NCBI GenBank assembly: GCA_031552335.1
Contig: JAVBMQ010000051.1
Coordinates: 1 to 10,076 of the forward strand
Direction of reading: 5' to 3'
DNA from: JAISFI01 sp031552335
GTDB taxonomy: Bacteria; Bacteroidota; Bacteroidia; Bacteroidales; Azobacteroidaceae
DNA: 10,076 bases
Below are positions 1 through 5,546 of the stretch, piece by piece. Under the pieces are notes generated by a model that was not told the origin of the DNA, did not search any database, and saw nothing but the letters and a program-made list of their open reading frames with translations. Every line of letters starts with the position of its first letter. Position 1 is the stretch's first letter. Position numbers and translations under genes: made by a program.

Positions 1-350
1 GTAGTCAAAGAATTTTTAAATGTCTGTTCGAATGCAAGGAATTTTAAAATAGACTGATTAACAGAACTATGAAAACGAACACCACCTTTATATGGACCAA
101 TAGCATTATTATGCTGAATACGATATCCCATATTCGTTTTGACATTACCCTTATCATCTACCCATGTCACCCGGAATGAAAAAATTCTATCCGGAATACA
201 AAGCCTTTCAATCAGGTTTGCTTTGTCAAATTCAGGATGCTGATTATATACATCCTCAATAGATCCCAAGACTTCTTCAACTGCCTGATGATATTCCGGT
301 TCATTCGGAAATCTTCTCTTCAAATCGCTTAAAACTTCTTGTAACTTCAT
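1..350 (-). CDS. gdhA: Glutamate dehydrogenase, N-terminal part (cut by window edge)
   Basis: Interconverts 2-oxoglutarate plus ammonia and glutamate in the cytoplasm. I translated the minus strand from the ATG at 350. It stays open for 116 codons to the window edge and begins MKLQEVLSDLKRRFPNEPEY. The diagnostic block comes at about residues 78-116: the substrate-binding stretch IGPYKGGVRFH, followed by SILKFLAFEQTFKNSLTT, which is hallmark sequence of the hexameric bacterial family of about 445 residues. The KGG lysine is the conserved glutamate-binding lysine of the family. The catalytic lysine motif and the Rossmann nucleotide-binding domain lie outside the window, so NAD versus NADP preference cannot be read; Bacteroidales carry both kinds. 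The start is supported by a promoter whose -7 box is 50 bp upstream. Family assignment is near certain; the gene symbol is less so because of the cofactor question. Confidence 0.95.
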   Translation of the reverse strand, partial: MKLQEVLSDLKRRFPNEPEYHQAVEEVLGSIEDVYNQHPEFDKANLIERLCIPDRIFSFRVTWVDDKGNVKTNMGYRIQHNNAIGPYKGGVRFHSSVNQSILKFLAFEQTFKNSLT

Positions 351-399
351 TATTATATTTGTTTAGGTATAAAAAATACACAATAACTCTTATCGGGCA

Positions 400-429
400 C
401 AAAGGTACAAATAATTTCCAGCTTTCAAA
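400..429 (-). promoter_or_regulatory. Promoter of glutamate dehydrogenase gene
   Basis: On the minus strand, the sequence TACCTTTG (400-407) matches the Bacteroidetes -7 consensus TAnnTTTG exactly. A TTTG -33 box (426-429) lies 18 bp upstream, one base shorter than the usual 19-21. The predicted start site near 393 gives a leader of about 43 nt before the ATG at 350. Confidence 0.65.
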
Positions 430-440
430 ATATTTGAAAG
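422..440. promoter_or_regulatory. 19-bp palindrome over the gdh -33 box
   Basis: CTTTCAAA-ATA-TTTGAAAG is a perfect 8-bp inverted repeat with a 3-bp centre. Its left arm contains the -33 TTTG box of the glutamate dehydrogenase promoter, read on the minus strand. This position suits an operator for a dimeric regulator. A terminator is less likely: the only T-rich run next to it follows on the plus strand, where no gene reads through it. The bound protein is unknown. Confidence 0.4.
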
Positions 441-510
441 TCTTTTTATCTAAAAAATATCATTATGACAATAAAATAAAGATTTTTCTGTCTTTTTTAC
501 ACAATTAATC

Positions 511-678
511 TCATGTATTTTTCGAAATCCCCAGAAAAATAATCAAGCCTGAAGCTATGATCGTAAAAATAGTTACAAAATCAATGGTTTTTGAATACAC
601 AACAAGCAATACAACCAAAAATACCCATAAAAGGACAATGCTAATAATCTGACTTTTTGATAATCTTCTTCGTGCCAT
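511..678 (-). CDS. Small two-helix membrane protein, unknown function
   Basis: A 55-residue protein starting MARRRLSKSQ. It has a basic N-terminus (three arginines and a lysine in the first eight residues), a hydrophobic segment at about residues 10-28, a short polar turn (SKTID), and a second hydrophobic segment at about 34-51, ending KNT. This predicts a small inner-membrane hairpin with the N-terminus in the cytoplasm. I chose the ATG at 678 over the in-frame ATG at 729 because a TAnnTTTG box (708-715) falls inside the longer version and the extra residues are unlike a leader. It lies upstream of gdhA on the same strand but gdhA has its own promoter. I do not recognise the family. Small Bacteroidales membrane proteins of this shape are common and mostly uncharacterised. 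Confidence 0.55.
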   Translation of the reverse strand: MARRRLSKSQIISIVLLWVFLVVLLVVYSKTIDFVTIFTIIASGLIIFLGISKNT

Positions 679-707
679 AGAAATACAAATAAAAATATTA
701 CATTCAA

Positions 708-715
708 CAAAAATA
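708..715 (-). promoter_or_regulatory. Possible -7 box for the small membrane protein
   Basis: TATTTTTG on the minus strand fits TAnnTTTG and lies 29 bp upstream of the ATG at 678, giving a predicted leader of roughly 20-25 nt. I see no TTTG at the expected -33 position, so the match is only partial. Confidence 0.35.
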
Positions 716-811
716 CTACCTCTTTTCACTTCTTACTCCTTCTTTTTCTTCTTTTTTATATAAAGAAAGAAAAAATAATGTCAAATATTCTTTTTTTGAA
801 TCAAAATACCA

Positions 812-819
812 TATCTTTG
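812..819 (+). promoter_or_regulatory. Promoter -7 box for the lipoprotein gene
   Basis: TATCTTTG is an exact TAnnTTTG match 50 bp before the lipoprotein ATG at 870. The -33 area is a T-rich run (about 791-798) rather than a clean TTTG at the right spacing. The predicted start site near 826 gives a leader of about 44 nt. Confidence 0.5.
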
Positions 820-869
820 CCTGAAATAGAAAAATTCAATCTAATGTTCCATCTATAAAATTTAAACCT

Positions 870-1445
870 ATGAAGACTATTCATTATTTAGGATTAACAA
901 CTTTGGCACTAGGACTATTTATGGGTGCCTGTGACGATGTTGAGGAAGCCAGTATTATCAATGTTGATGTACCTGATTTCAGTATCAGTATTCCGGCAAA
1001 TATCTCTGCTCCGACAGATGCTTTAAGAAGTGCAAGTGAAGATGAATACAAACCTTTCTTCGGAACAGCTACTCTTGACATTGAAACTGTTTCCTCTGAT
1101 TTAGCCAAATATAAGGACTTGATAAAAGAGTTTAAAATCGGCGACCTCATATTCATGGCTCAAAACATCGTGCAGGAAATCAATGGTCAGGCAAAAAATG
1201 TTCGTATTTATGCTGATGGAATTGATGGAGCCTTCTCTTTAGATAATTATCAATTTGGTCAAAGTATCTTTGGAAACCCTCTTTTAATTGGTTATGCCGA
1301 AAAGATTTTCAATAAATTGATTACAGATGGTACCGTCACCATTAACATTTCCGGAAATACAAATCTCCCGGAAGGAGAAACCCTTCATTTCGACCTTGAC
1401 TTTATAGATCTTGAGGTAAAGGCACAGGTGCTGAAACTTAAATAA
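870..1445 (+). CDS. Unknown Bacteroidales lipoprotein
   Basis: A 191-residue protein with a type II signal peptide: MKTIHYLGLT, a hydrophobic core to about residue 17, then MGAC with the lipidated cysteine at residue 21. The mature protein begins C-D-D-V-E-E. Acidic residues right after the cysteine resemble the signal that sends Bacteroidetes lipoproteins to the outer membrane and cell surface, so surface exposure is plausible but inferred. The mature part (about 170 residues) alternates polar and hydrophobic residues in short strands, suggesting a beta-rich fold, with a helical stretch around residues 79-105. It has no other cysteines and no recognisable catalytic motif. I do not recognise a family. 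It stands alone with its own promoter, ends at a large inverted repeat, and faces aguB convergently, so its neighbours do not suggest a function. Confidence 0.85.
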   Translation: MKTIHYLGLTTLALGLFMGACDDVEEASIINVDVPDFSISIPANISAPTDALRSASEDEYKPFFGTATLDIETVSSDLAKYKDLIKEFKIGDLIFMAQNIVQEINGQAKNVRIYADGIDGAFSLDNYQFGQSIFGNPLLIGYAEKIFNKLITDGTVTINISGNTNLPEGETLHFDLDFIDLEVKAQVLKLK

Positions 1446-1522
1446 ATTACGAATTACGAATTATGAATTACGAATTTTTTGCATCAACTAATTCGTAATT
1501 CATAATTCGTAATTCGTAATTT
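1444..1522. repeat. 33-bp perfect inverted repeat built of 7-bp units; likely bidirectional terminator
   Basis: The left arm (1444-1476) and right arm (1490-1522) are perfect reverse complements of 33 bp around a 13-nt loop. Each arm is itself an array of heptamers (AATTACG, AATTACG, AATTATG, AATTACG, then AATT). It starts on the last bases of the lipoprotein stop codon and ends three bases before the stop of convergent aguB, so it fills the whole gap. It probably ends transcription from both sides, although it is AT-rich and not the usual GC-rich stem. A mobile or repeat-family origin is also possible. Confidence 0.7.
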
Positions 1523-1525
1523 TAC

Positions 1526-2416
1526 TTAGTCTATAAATCTCTCCGTCAACCCTCCAAATGCTTCTATCCTACGATCCCTGAAAAAAGGCCACCAACGGCG
1601 TACATTTTCTGAGCGTTTGATATCAACAACCACAACCAGATTTTCATCCTGATGGTTTGATGCTTCAATTAACATTTCCCCTTGCGGTCCGGCAACAAAG
1701 CTATTTCCCCAGAACTGAATACCATTAGTCATTCCTGAGGGATCAGGTTCATATCCTACCCGGTTTACGGAAATAACAAAAAGTCCGTTAGCCACTGCAT
1801 GTGCCCTTTGAGAGATGATCCATGCATCTTTTTGTCGCATTTTTTCGTCATCCGTATCCGAAGATTCCCATCCGATGGCCGTAGGGTAAATCAAAAGTTC
1901 GGCTCCAGCCAATGCCATCAGGCGTGCTGCTTCCGGATACCACTGATCCCAACAAACAAGTACTCCTAATTTACCGATGGAAGTCTGAATGGGGACAAAA
2001 CCTAAATCACCCGGGGTAAAATAAAATTTTTCGTAATAGGCAGGATCATCAGGGATATGCATCTTTCTATATTTACCGGCAACAGCACCATCTGTATCCA
2101 AAACAACTGCCGTATTATGATACAAGCCCGGCGCCCGCTTTTCAAAAAGAGAGAGCACCAACACGATTCCCAGTTCGCGGGCAAGAGCGCCAAAATATTC
2201 TGTAGACGGTCCCGGAATCGTTTCGGCCTGGTCAAAAACAGAGACATCCTCCGTCTGACAAAAATACAATCCGTTATGAAGTTCCTGCAAAACAACCAAT
2301 TGAGCTCCCTTAAAAGCACAATCACGAATATTCCCGGACAGTTTCTCCATATTCATCCGGACATCCGAGCCATTGGATTGCTGAACAATTCCTATTTTCA
2401 ATTTTTCACTTTTCAT
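1526..2416 (-). CDS. aguB: N-carbamoylputrescine amidase
   Basis: Hydrolyses N-carbamoylputrescine to putrescine, CO2 and ammonia, the last step of the agmatine route to putrescine. At 296 residues it has normal length for this nitrilase-superfamily branch. The full catalytic triad is visible: Glu45 in LQELHNG, Lys118 in YRKMHIPDD, and Cys155 in VLVCWDQWYPEAAR. The CWDQWYPEAAR block and the following AGAELLIYPTAIGW are characteristic of AguB rather than of general nitrilases. The gene starts 10 bp after the aguA stop codon on the same strand, so the two are almost certainly cotranscribed and act in sequence. The ATG at 2416 lies within a 7-bp repeat array, which also encodes the first residues (MKSEKLKI); this stretch varies in repeat units and may not be functionally constrained. 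The protein is cytoplasmic; the sequence shows no signal peptide. Confidence 0.95.
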   Translation of the reverse strand: MKSEKLKIGIVQQSNGSDVRMNMEKLSGNIRDCAFKGAQLVVLQELHNGLYFCQTEDVSVFDQAETIPGPSTEYFGALARELGIVLVLSLFEKRAPGLYHNTAVVLDTDGAVAGKYRKMHIPDDPAYYEKFYFTPGDLGFVPIQTSIGKLGVLVCWDQWYPEAARLMALAGAELLIYPTAIGWESSDTDDEKMRQKDAWIISQRAHAVANGLFVISVNRVGYEPDPSGMTNGIQFWGNSFVAGPQGEMLIEASNHQDENLVVVVDIKRSENVRRWWPFFRDRRIEAFGGLTERFID

Positions 2417-2433
2417 TTTCCACTTTTCACTTT
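2392..2433 (-). repeat. Heptamer array spanning the aguA/aguB junction
   Basis: Read on the minus strand this is six consecutive 7-bp units: AAAGTGA, AAAGTGG, AAAATGA, AAAGTGA, AAAATTG, AAAATAG. The first unit carries the TGA stop of aguA (2427-2429) and the third carries the ATG of aguB (2414-2416). The last three encode the start of AguB. The purine-rich run may also serve as the ribosome-landing region for aguB. Confidence 0.65.
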
Positions 2434-3479
2434 AAAACCCCTTCCGGGAATTGCATGGTTATGCAATGCAAAGAACCATGTTGTTTAATTAACGGGAGAC
2501 AATTGATTCCTATGATTTCACGCCCAGGAAAAATTTCCTGCAAACATTTTCTGGCAAGCTCATCTTTTGAAGATTGGTAAAACGGCAACAAGACAGCATC
2601 ATTGATAATCAAAAAATTAGCATATGTTGCAGGCAATCTCTCCCCATTTTCATAAACCGCATCTGCCATAGGCAAAGAAATTAACCGGTAAGGATCTCCT
2701 TCTTTTGTCCGGAACGAAAGCAATTCCTCTTTCATTTTTTGTAAAGCCTCGTAATGCTCATCTTCCGGATCATCACACTGCACATAAGCAATGGTTTTCG
2801 GATCACAAAAACGAGCCAATGTATCAATATGACTATCTGTATCATCTCCGGCCAAATATCCATGATTCAACCACAAGACTTTTTTCGCATCAAAAATCCA
2901 CTGAAGATGATCCTGTATTTCTGCTTTCAGTTTATAATCATTGCGGTTAGGAGACAACAAACAGGGAGACGTAGTAAGTATAACCCCTTCCCCATCTGAC
3001 TCAATGCTTCCACCTTCCAATACACAATATTTCATATTTTGCAAACCCACTTCCGGTTGAAAAACTCCTTTTTCAAATAATTTCCGGGTAATCTGATTAT
3101 CCAGATTGGCTGCAAATTTCAATCCCCATCCGTTGAATGTAAAATCATACAACCAGGGCTTTCCATCTACCAAGACCGTAATAGCTCCATGATCTCTTGC
3201 CCAGGTATCATTGGCAGGCACTTCACAAAAAATAATCCGGTTAAAATGACGACTGATTACTTCATCTTCAGACAAACACTTCTGTGTTTCCTGTACATTC
3301 CGGCAAACAACCAACAATTTTTCTCTTTGCACAATTTCCCTTGCAATGGCAATATAACAAGGAATAACTTCATCCAGGATATCCTTCCAATCCGTATCCT
3401 CATGTGGCCAGGTAAGCTGAACCCCACTCTGCGGATACCATTCCGCAGGAAAAACAATCTGATGCTGATTTGTATTCAT
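2427..3479 (-). CDS. aguA: Agmatine deiminase (agmatine iminohydrolase)
   Basis: Converts agmatine to N-carbamoylputrescine and ammonia in the cytoplasm. The 350-residue protein belongs to the peptidylarginine-deiminase-like guanidino-modifying family and has its usual length. Visible motifs are the N-terminal PAEWYPQSGVQLTWPHEDTDW, Asp96 in DTWARDHGAI, EGGSIESDG (155-163), His217 in DDTDSHIDT, and the nucleophile Cys339 in HGSLHCITMQFP near the C-terminus. The ending HGSLHCITMQ matches the place of the more familiar GGGNIHCITQQ. There is no signal peptide, which argues against a secreted peptidylarginine deiminase of the Porphyromonas type. The ATG at 3479 is the only plausible start before the family N-terminus. 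It leads a two-gene operon with aguB and diverges from the nitroreductase gene. Confidence 0.95.
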   Translation of the reverse strand: MNTNQHQIVFPAEWYPQSGVQLTWPHEDTDWKDILDEVIPCYIAIAREIVQREKLLVVCRNVQETQKCLSEDEVISRHFNRIIFCEVPANDTWARDHGAITVLVDGKPWLYDFTFNGWGLKFAANLDNQITRKLFEKGVFQPEVGLQNMKYCVLEGGSIESDGEGVILTTSPCLLSPNRNDYKLKAEIQDHLQWIFDAKKVLWLNHGYLAGDDTDSHIDTLARFCDPKTIAYVQCDDPEDEHYEALQKMKEELLSFRTKEGDPYRLISLPMADAVYENGERLPATYANFLIINDAVLLPFYQSSKDELARKCLQEIFPGREIIGINCLPLIKQHGSLHCITMQFPEGVLK

Positions 3480-3484
3480 GACTG

Positions 3485-3492
3485 CGAAGGTA
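3485..3492 (-). promoter_or_regulatory. Weak candidate -7 box for aguAB
   Basis: TACCTTCG on the minus strand differs from TAnnTTTG at one position. It is only 5 bp from the aguA ATG, so the transcript would have almost no leader. No clean -33 TTTG is seen. I see no better match in the 100-bp divergent region. Confidence 0.2.
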
Positions 3493-3500
3493 AGAAAATA

Positions 3501-3528
3501 ATGAAAAACGAAAAATGAAAAATAAATG
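3501..3528 (+). repeat. Short heptamer array between aguA and the nitroreductase gene
   Basis: Four consecutive 7-bp units: ATGAAAA, ACGAAAA, ATGAAAA, ATAAATG. Rotated by a few bases the unit is AAAATGA, the same as a unit in the aguA/aguB junction array, but here on the opposite strand. The array lies in the divergent intergenic region and could shape the promoters there. Confidence 0.5.
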
Positions 3529-3547
3529 GATATTGATGCTTATTCCT

Positions 3548-3555
3548 TATCTTTG
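3548..3555 (+). promoter_or_regulatory. Promoter -7 box for nitroreductase-transporter pair
   Basis: TATCTTTG is an exact TAnnTTTG match, identical to the box before the lipoprotein gene. A start site near 3562 would give a leader of about 18 nt to the ATG at 3580. There is no obvious TTTG at -33. The box decides the start: the longer in-frame ATG at 3526 lies upstream of it. Confidence 0.5.
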
Positions 3556-3579
3556 CAGTTAAATTTAATCTTCCTATAT

Positions 3580-4314
3580 ATGGATTATCTTGAAAGCCGG
3601 AGATCTATCCGGAAATATACCGGCCAACCGGTGGATGACACTTTATTAAATCGTTTATTCAATCTGGCAGCCCGTTCTTCAACTACCGGTAATATGCAGT
3701 TATACAGCGTAATTACAACCCGTTCCGAAGCCATGAAAAAAGCATTGGCTCCGGCCCATTTTAATCAGCCAATGGTCACCCAGGCACCGGTTCTATTAAC
3801 ATTTTGCGCAGACTTCAACCGTTTTAATCAATGGTGCAAACAAAGAAAAGCAGAACCAGGATATGATAATTTTCAATCATTCATTACAGCCTTGATTGAT
3901 GCTGTCATCTTCACACAAACATTTTGTATGGCAGCAGAACGGGAAGGCTTGGGAATATGCTATATTGGCACAACTACTTATAATCCTGATAAAATTATTG
4001 ATATATTGGAAATACCCCAACATGTGGTACCCATCACTACCATTACATTGGGTTATCCGTCCGAAATTCCGGTGCAACCGGATCGTTTGCCGTTAGAAGC
4101 ATTTGTACATCACGAAAAATACAATGATTACACACCAGAGCAAATTGACAAAATATATACTTATAAAGAATCTCTTCCCGAAAATTTGAAATTTATTGCT
4201 GAAAACAGCAAAGAAACACTTGCACAGATTTTCACGGACATCAGATATTCAAAAGTAAACAATAAACACTTTTCCGATGTTTTATTGCGAGTGATTAAAG
4301 AACAAGGTTTTTGA
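3580..4314 (+). CDS. Nitroreductase-family flavin oxidoreductase (NfsA-like)
   Basis: A 244-residue FMN-dependent NAD(P)H oxidoreductase; the physiological substrate is unknown. The N-terminus MDYLESRRSIRKYTGQPV carries the family RRSIRKY motif that contacts FMN phosphate, and SSTTGNMQ (33-40) is the second FMN-contact segment. The block AEREGLGICYIGT (about 119-131) and the following TLGYP (156-160) are the standard core-ending motifs. The length and the extended C-terminal helical tail (about 190-244) resemble the NfsA/Frp type more than the shorter NfsB type. The ATG at 3580 fits the family N-terminus and the promoter position; an in-frame start at 3526 would add 18 unconserved residues. 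A DMT transporter gene follows after 12 bp, so they probably share a transcript. Such pairs may handle a nitro, quinone or other redox-active compound, but that is inference. Confidence 0.9.
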   Translation: MDYLESRRSIRKYTGQPVDDTLLNRLFNLAARSSTTGNMQLYSVITTRSEAMKKALAPAHFNQPMVTQAPVLLTFCADFNRFNQWCKQRKAEPGYDNFQSFITALIDAVIFTQTFCMAAEREGLGICYIGTTTYNPDKIIDILEIPQHVVPITTITLGYPSEIPVQPDRLPLEAFVHHEKYNDYTPEQIDKIYTYKESLPENLKFIAENSKETLAQIFTDIRYSKVNNKHFSDVLLRVIKEQGF

Positions 4315-4326
4315 TTTCATTTCATC

Positions 4327-5244
4327 ATGACTAAAGAAAAAATTCAGGGGCACATTATCATTTTTATAGTAAATGTGATCTTTGGCCTCAACCTGATTAT
4401 CAGTAAATCCTTATTACCCGGCCATTTGAGTCCGATGGGGTTGACATTGTCCCGCATTGTATTTGCATGTATAGCATTCTGGATGCTGTCTCTTTTCGTT
4501 AAAAAGGAAAAAGTGCCTGTCAAAGATTTATTTATGCTTTTTATTTGTGGCATGTGCGGCTTGGCGCTCAACCAAACAACCTTTATTATAGGTTTAAATA
4601 AGACATCTCCTGTAGATGCTTCCATATTGACCACAAGCACCCCTCTGATGGTCATGATTTTCGCTTTTTTTATCCTGCGGGAACCAATAACCTTAAAAAA
4701 AGCGGGAGGAGTTCTGATGGGAGCAGCCGGAGCCATTTTGCTGATACTTTCAGGAAATCACGGAGAACAAAATAGTAGTGGAATGGGAAACTTCCTTGTA
4801 ATTGCCAGCGGTTTTATCTACTCTATCTATTTAGTAATTGCCAAACCACTCACATTAAAATATAGTGCTGTTACCATGATGAAATGGATGTTCCTATTTT
4901 CCACCATTGTATTATTACCTTTTGGATATGAAGATATGTTACATGCCCATGCATATATGACTCCCTATGAAAATAATGTATTAATGAGAGTTTTCTTTGT
5001 TCTTTTCGGCGGTACCTTTCTGACATACCTCCTGATTCCGATGGCATTGAAAAGGATACGTCCTACCACCGTCAGCATGTATAATTATGTACAACCCATC
5101 ATTGCCTCTTTTGTGGCTACAACTATCGGACAAGACAATATTACTTTAGACAAAATCCTCTCCTGCATACTTATTTTTACAGGTGTATATTTTGTAACTG
5201 TTAGTAAGTCAAGAGAAGACGTTGATAAAGAAATCAAGAATTAA
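4327..5244 (+). CDS. DMT-superfamily transporter with two EamA domains
   Basis: A 305-residue inner-membrane protein of the drug/metabolite transporter superfamily, usually exporters of amino acids or metabolites. Ten hydrophobic segments can be placed at about residues 8-30, 38-57, 67-90, 94-117, 123-143, 152-174, 183-201, 216-241, 249-268 and 273-293, forming two five-helix EamA repeats. The first repeat has the typical end of helix 3 and 4, with ALNQTTFIIGLNKTSPVDAS. The second has the matching RPTTVSMYNYVQPIIAS, where a conserved proline sits in helix 9. The loop between helices 2 and 3 is basic (KKEKVPVK), as expected for the cytoplasmic side. The ATG lies 12 bp after the nitroreductase stop, so the two form an operon. 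The cargo cannot be read from sequence. Confidence 0.9.
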   Translation: MTKEKIQGHIIIFIVNVIFGLNLIISKSLLPGHLSPMGLTLSRIVFACIAFWMLSLFVKKEKVPVKDLFMLFICGMCGLALNQTTFIIGLNKTSPVDASILTTSTPLMVMIFAFFILREPITLKKAGGVLMGAAGAILLILSGNHGEQNSSGMGNFLVIASGFIYSIYLVIAKPLTLKYSAVTMMKWMFLFSTIVLLPFGYEDMLHAHAYMTPYENNVLMRVFFVLFGGTFLTYLLIPMALKRIRPTTVSMYNYVQPIIASFVATTIGQDNITLDKILSCILIFTGVYFVTVSKSREDVDKEIKN

Positions 5245-5431
5245 TATTTCTCTCAAAAAAACGAATAAACGTATCTTCCTAATTTTCAAAAAGAAACACA
5301 TATATAAATTCAAAATTTATTTTTTGGGAAAACTTTTCTATTTAATTTAAAAGTTAATTCATTAAACACCAGATAATTATAAATAATTTTAGAAAACTTA
5401 ACACTCAAAATTAAAAACATTTACGCTTTCA

Positions 5432-5463
5432 TTTGTTCTATTCAAAAAGAATGTCTAATATTG
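5432..5463 (+). promoter_or_regulatory. Promoter of nrdJ
   Basis: A TTTG -33 box (5432-5435) is followed by a 20-bp spacer and TAATATTG (5456-5463), which differs from TAnnTTTG at one position. The spacing is ideal for the Bacteroidetes sigma factor. A start site near 5470 gives a leader of about 77 nt. Confidence 0.5.
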
Positions 5464-5484
5464 CATTCTGTTTTCATATACATT

Positions 5485-5506
5485 GGGGAACATATGTATC
5501 TTCCCC
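5485..5506 (+). promoter_or_regulatory. Leader hairpin or operator before nrdJ
   Basis: GGGGAA (5485-5490) and TTCCCC (5501-5506) pair across a 10-base loop, catatgtatc. This is the only GC-rich patch in the spacer. It lies downstream of the predicted start site and 40 bp before the GTG, so it would be in the mRNA leader. It does not match the NrdR box well. It could be an RNA element or a protein-binding site. Confidence 0.4.
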
Positions 5507-5546
5507 ATAAATACATTTCCTATTTATAATTATTGAACAAAAAAAA

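Larger units (their letters stand above)
5245..5546. other. AT-rich spacer before nrdJ
   Basis: This 302-bp stretch contains no plausible gene. After the transporter stop there is no strong terminator; only a weak AT-rich inverted repeat, AACTTTT (5331-5337) with AAAAGTT (5349-5355). The right third holds the nrdJ promoter and leader hairpin listed separately. I looked for a cobalamin riboswitch, as nrdJ is B12-dependent, and saw no conserved B12-box-like sequence or GC-rich multi-stem region. Confidence 0.6.

Noticed and set aside
679..729. Longer start for the small membrane protein
   Set aside because: A TAnnTTTG box lies inside it, and the extra residues insert a second hydrophobic stretch with no basic start region; the MARRRLSK start is more natural.
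2057..2488. 143-codon plus-strand open frame opposite aguB
   Set aside because: It is antisense to a gene with a complete catalytic triad, and its translation has the low-complexity, basic look of a shadow frame.
1444..3528. CRISPR array or transposon ends
   Set aside because: The repeats are 7 bp, directly adjacent and without unique spacers. There is no transposase, target duplication or cas gene.
3526..3579. Longer in-frame start for the nitroreductase
   Set aside because: It overlaps the TATCTTTG promoter box at 3548-3555, and the added 18 residues do not fit the family N-terminus, which begins at MDYLESRRSIRKY.
5331..5355. Terminator for the transporter gene
   Set aside because: The AACTTTT/AAAAGTT stem is only 7 bp, almost all A-T, and has no following T-run. 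It is expected by chance in such AT-rich DNA.
5245..5546. Cobalamin riboswitch or NrdR box before nrdJ
   Set aside because: The spacer is too AT-rich and lacks the conserved B12-box-like core. ACATATGT near the hairpin is only a loose partial match to an NrdR site, and no second box is nearby.
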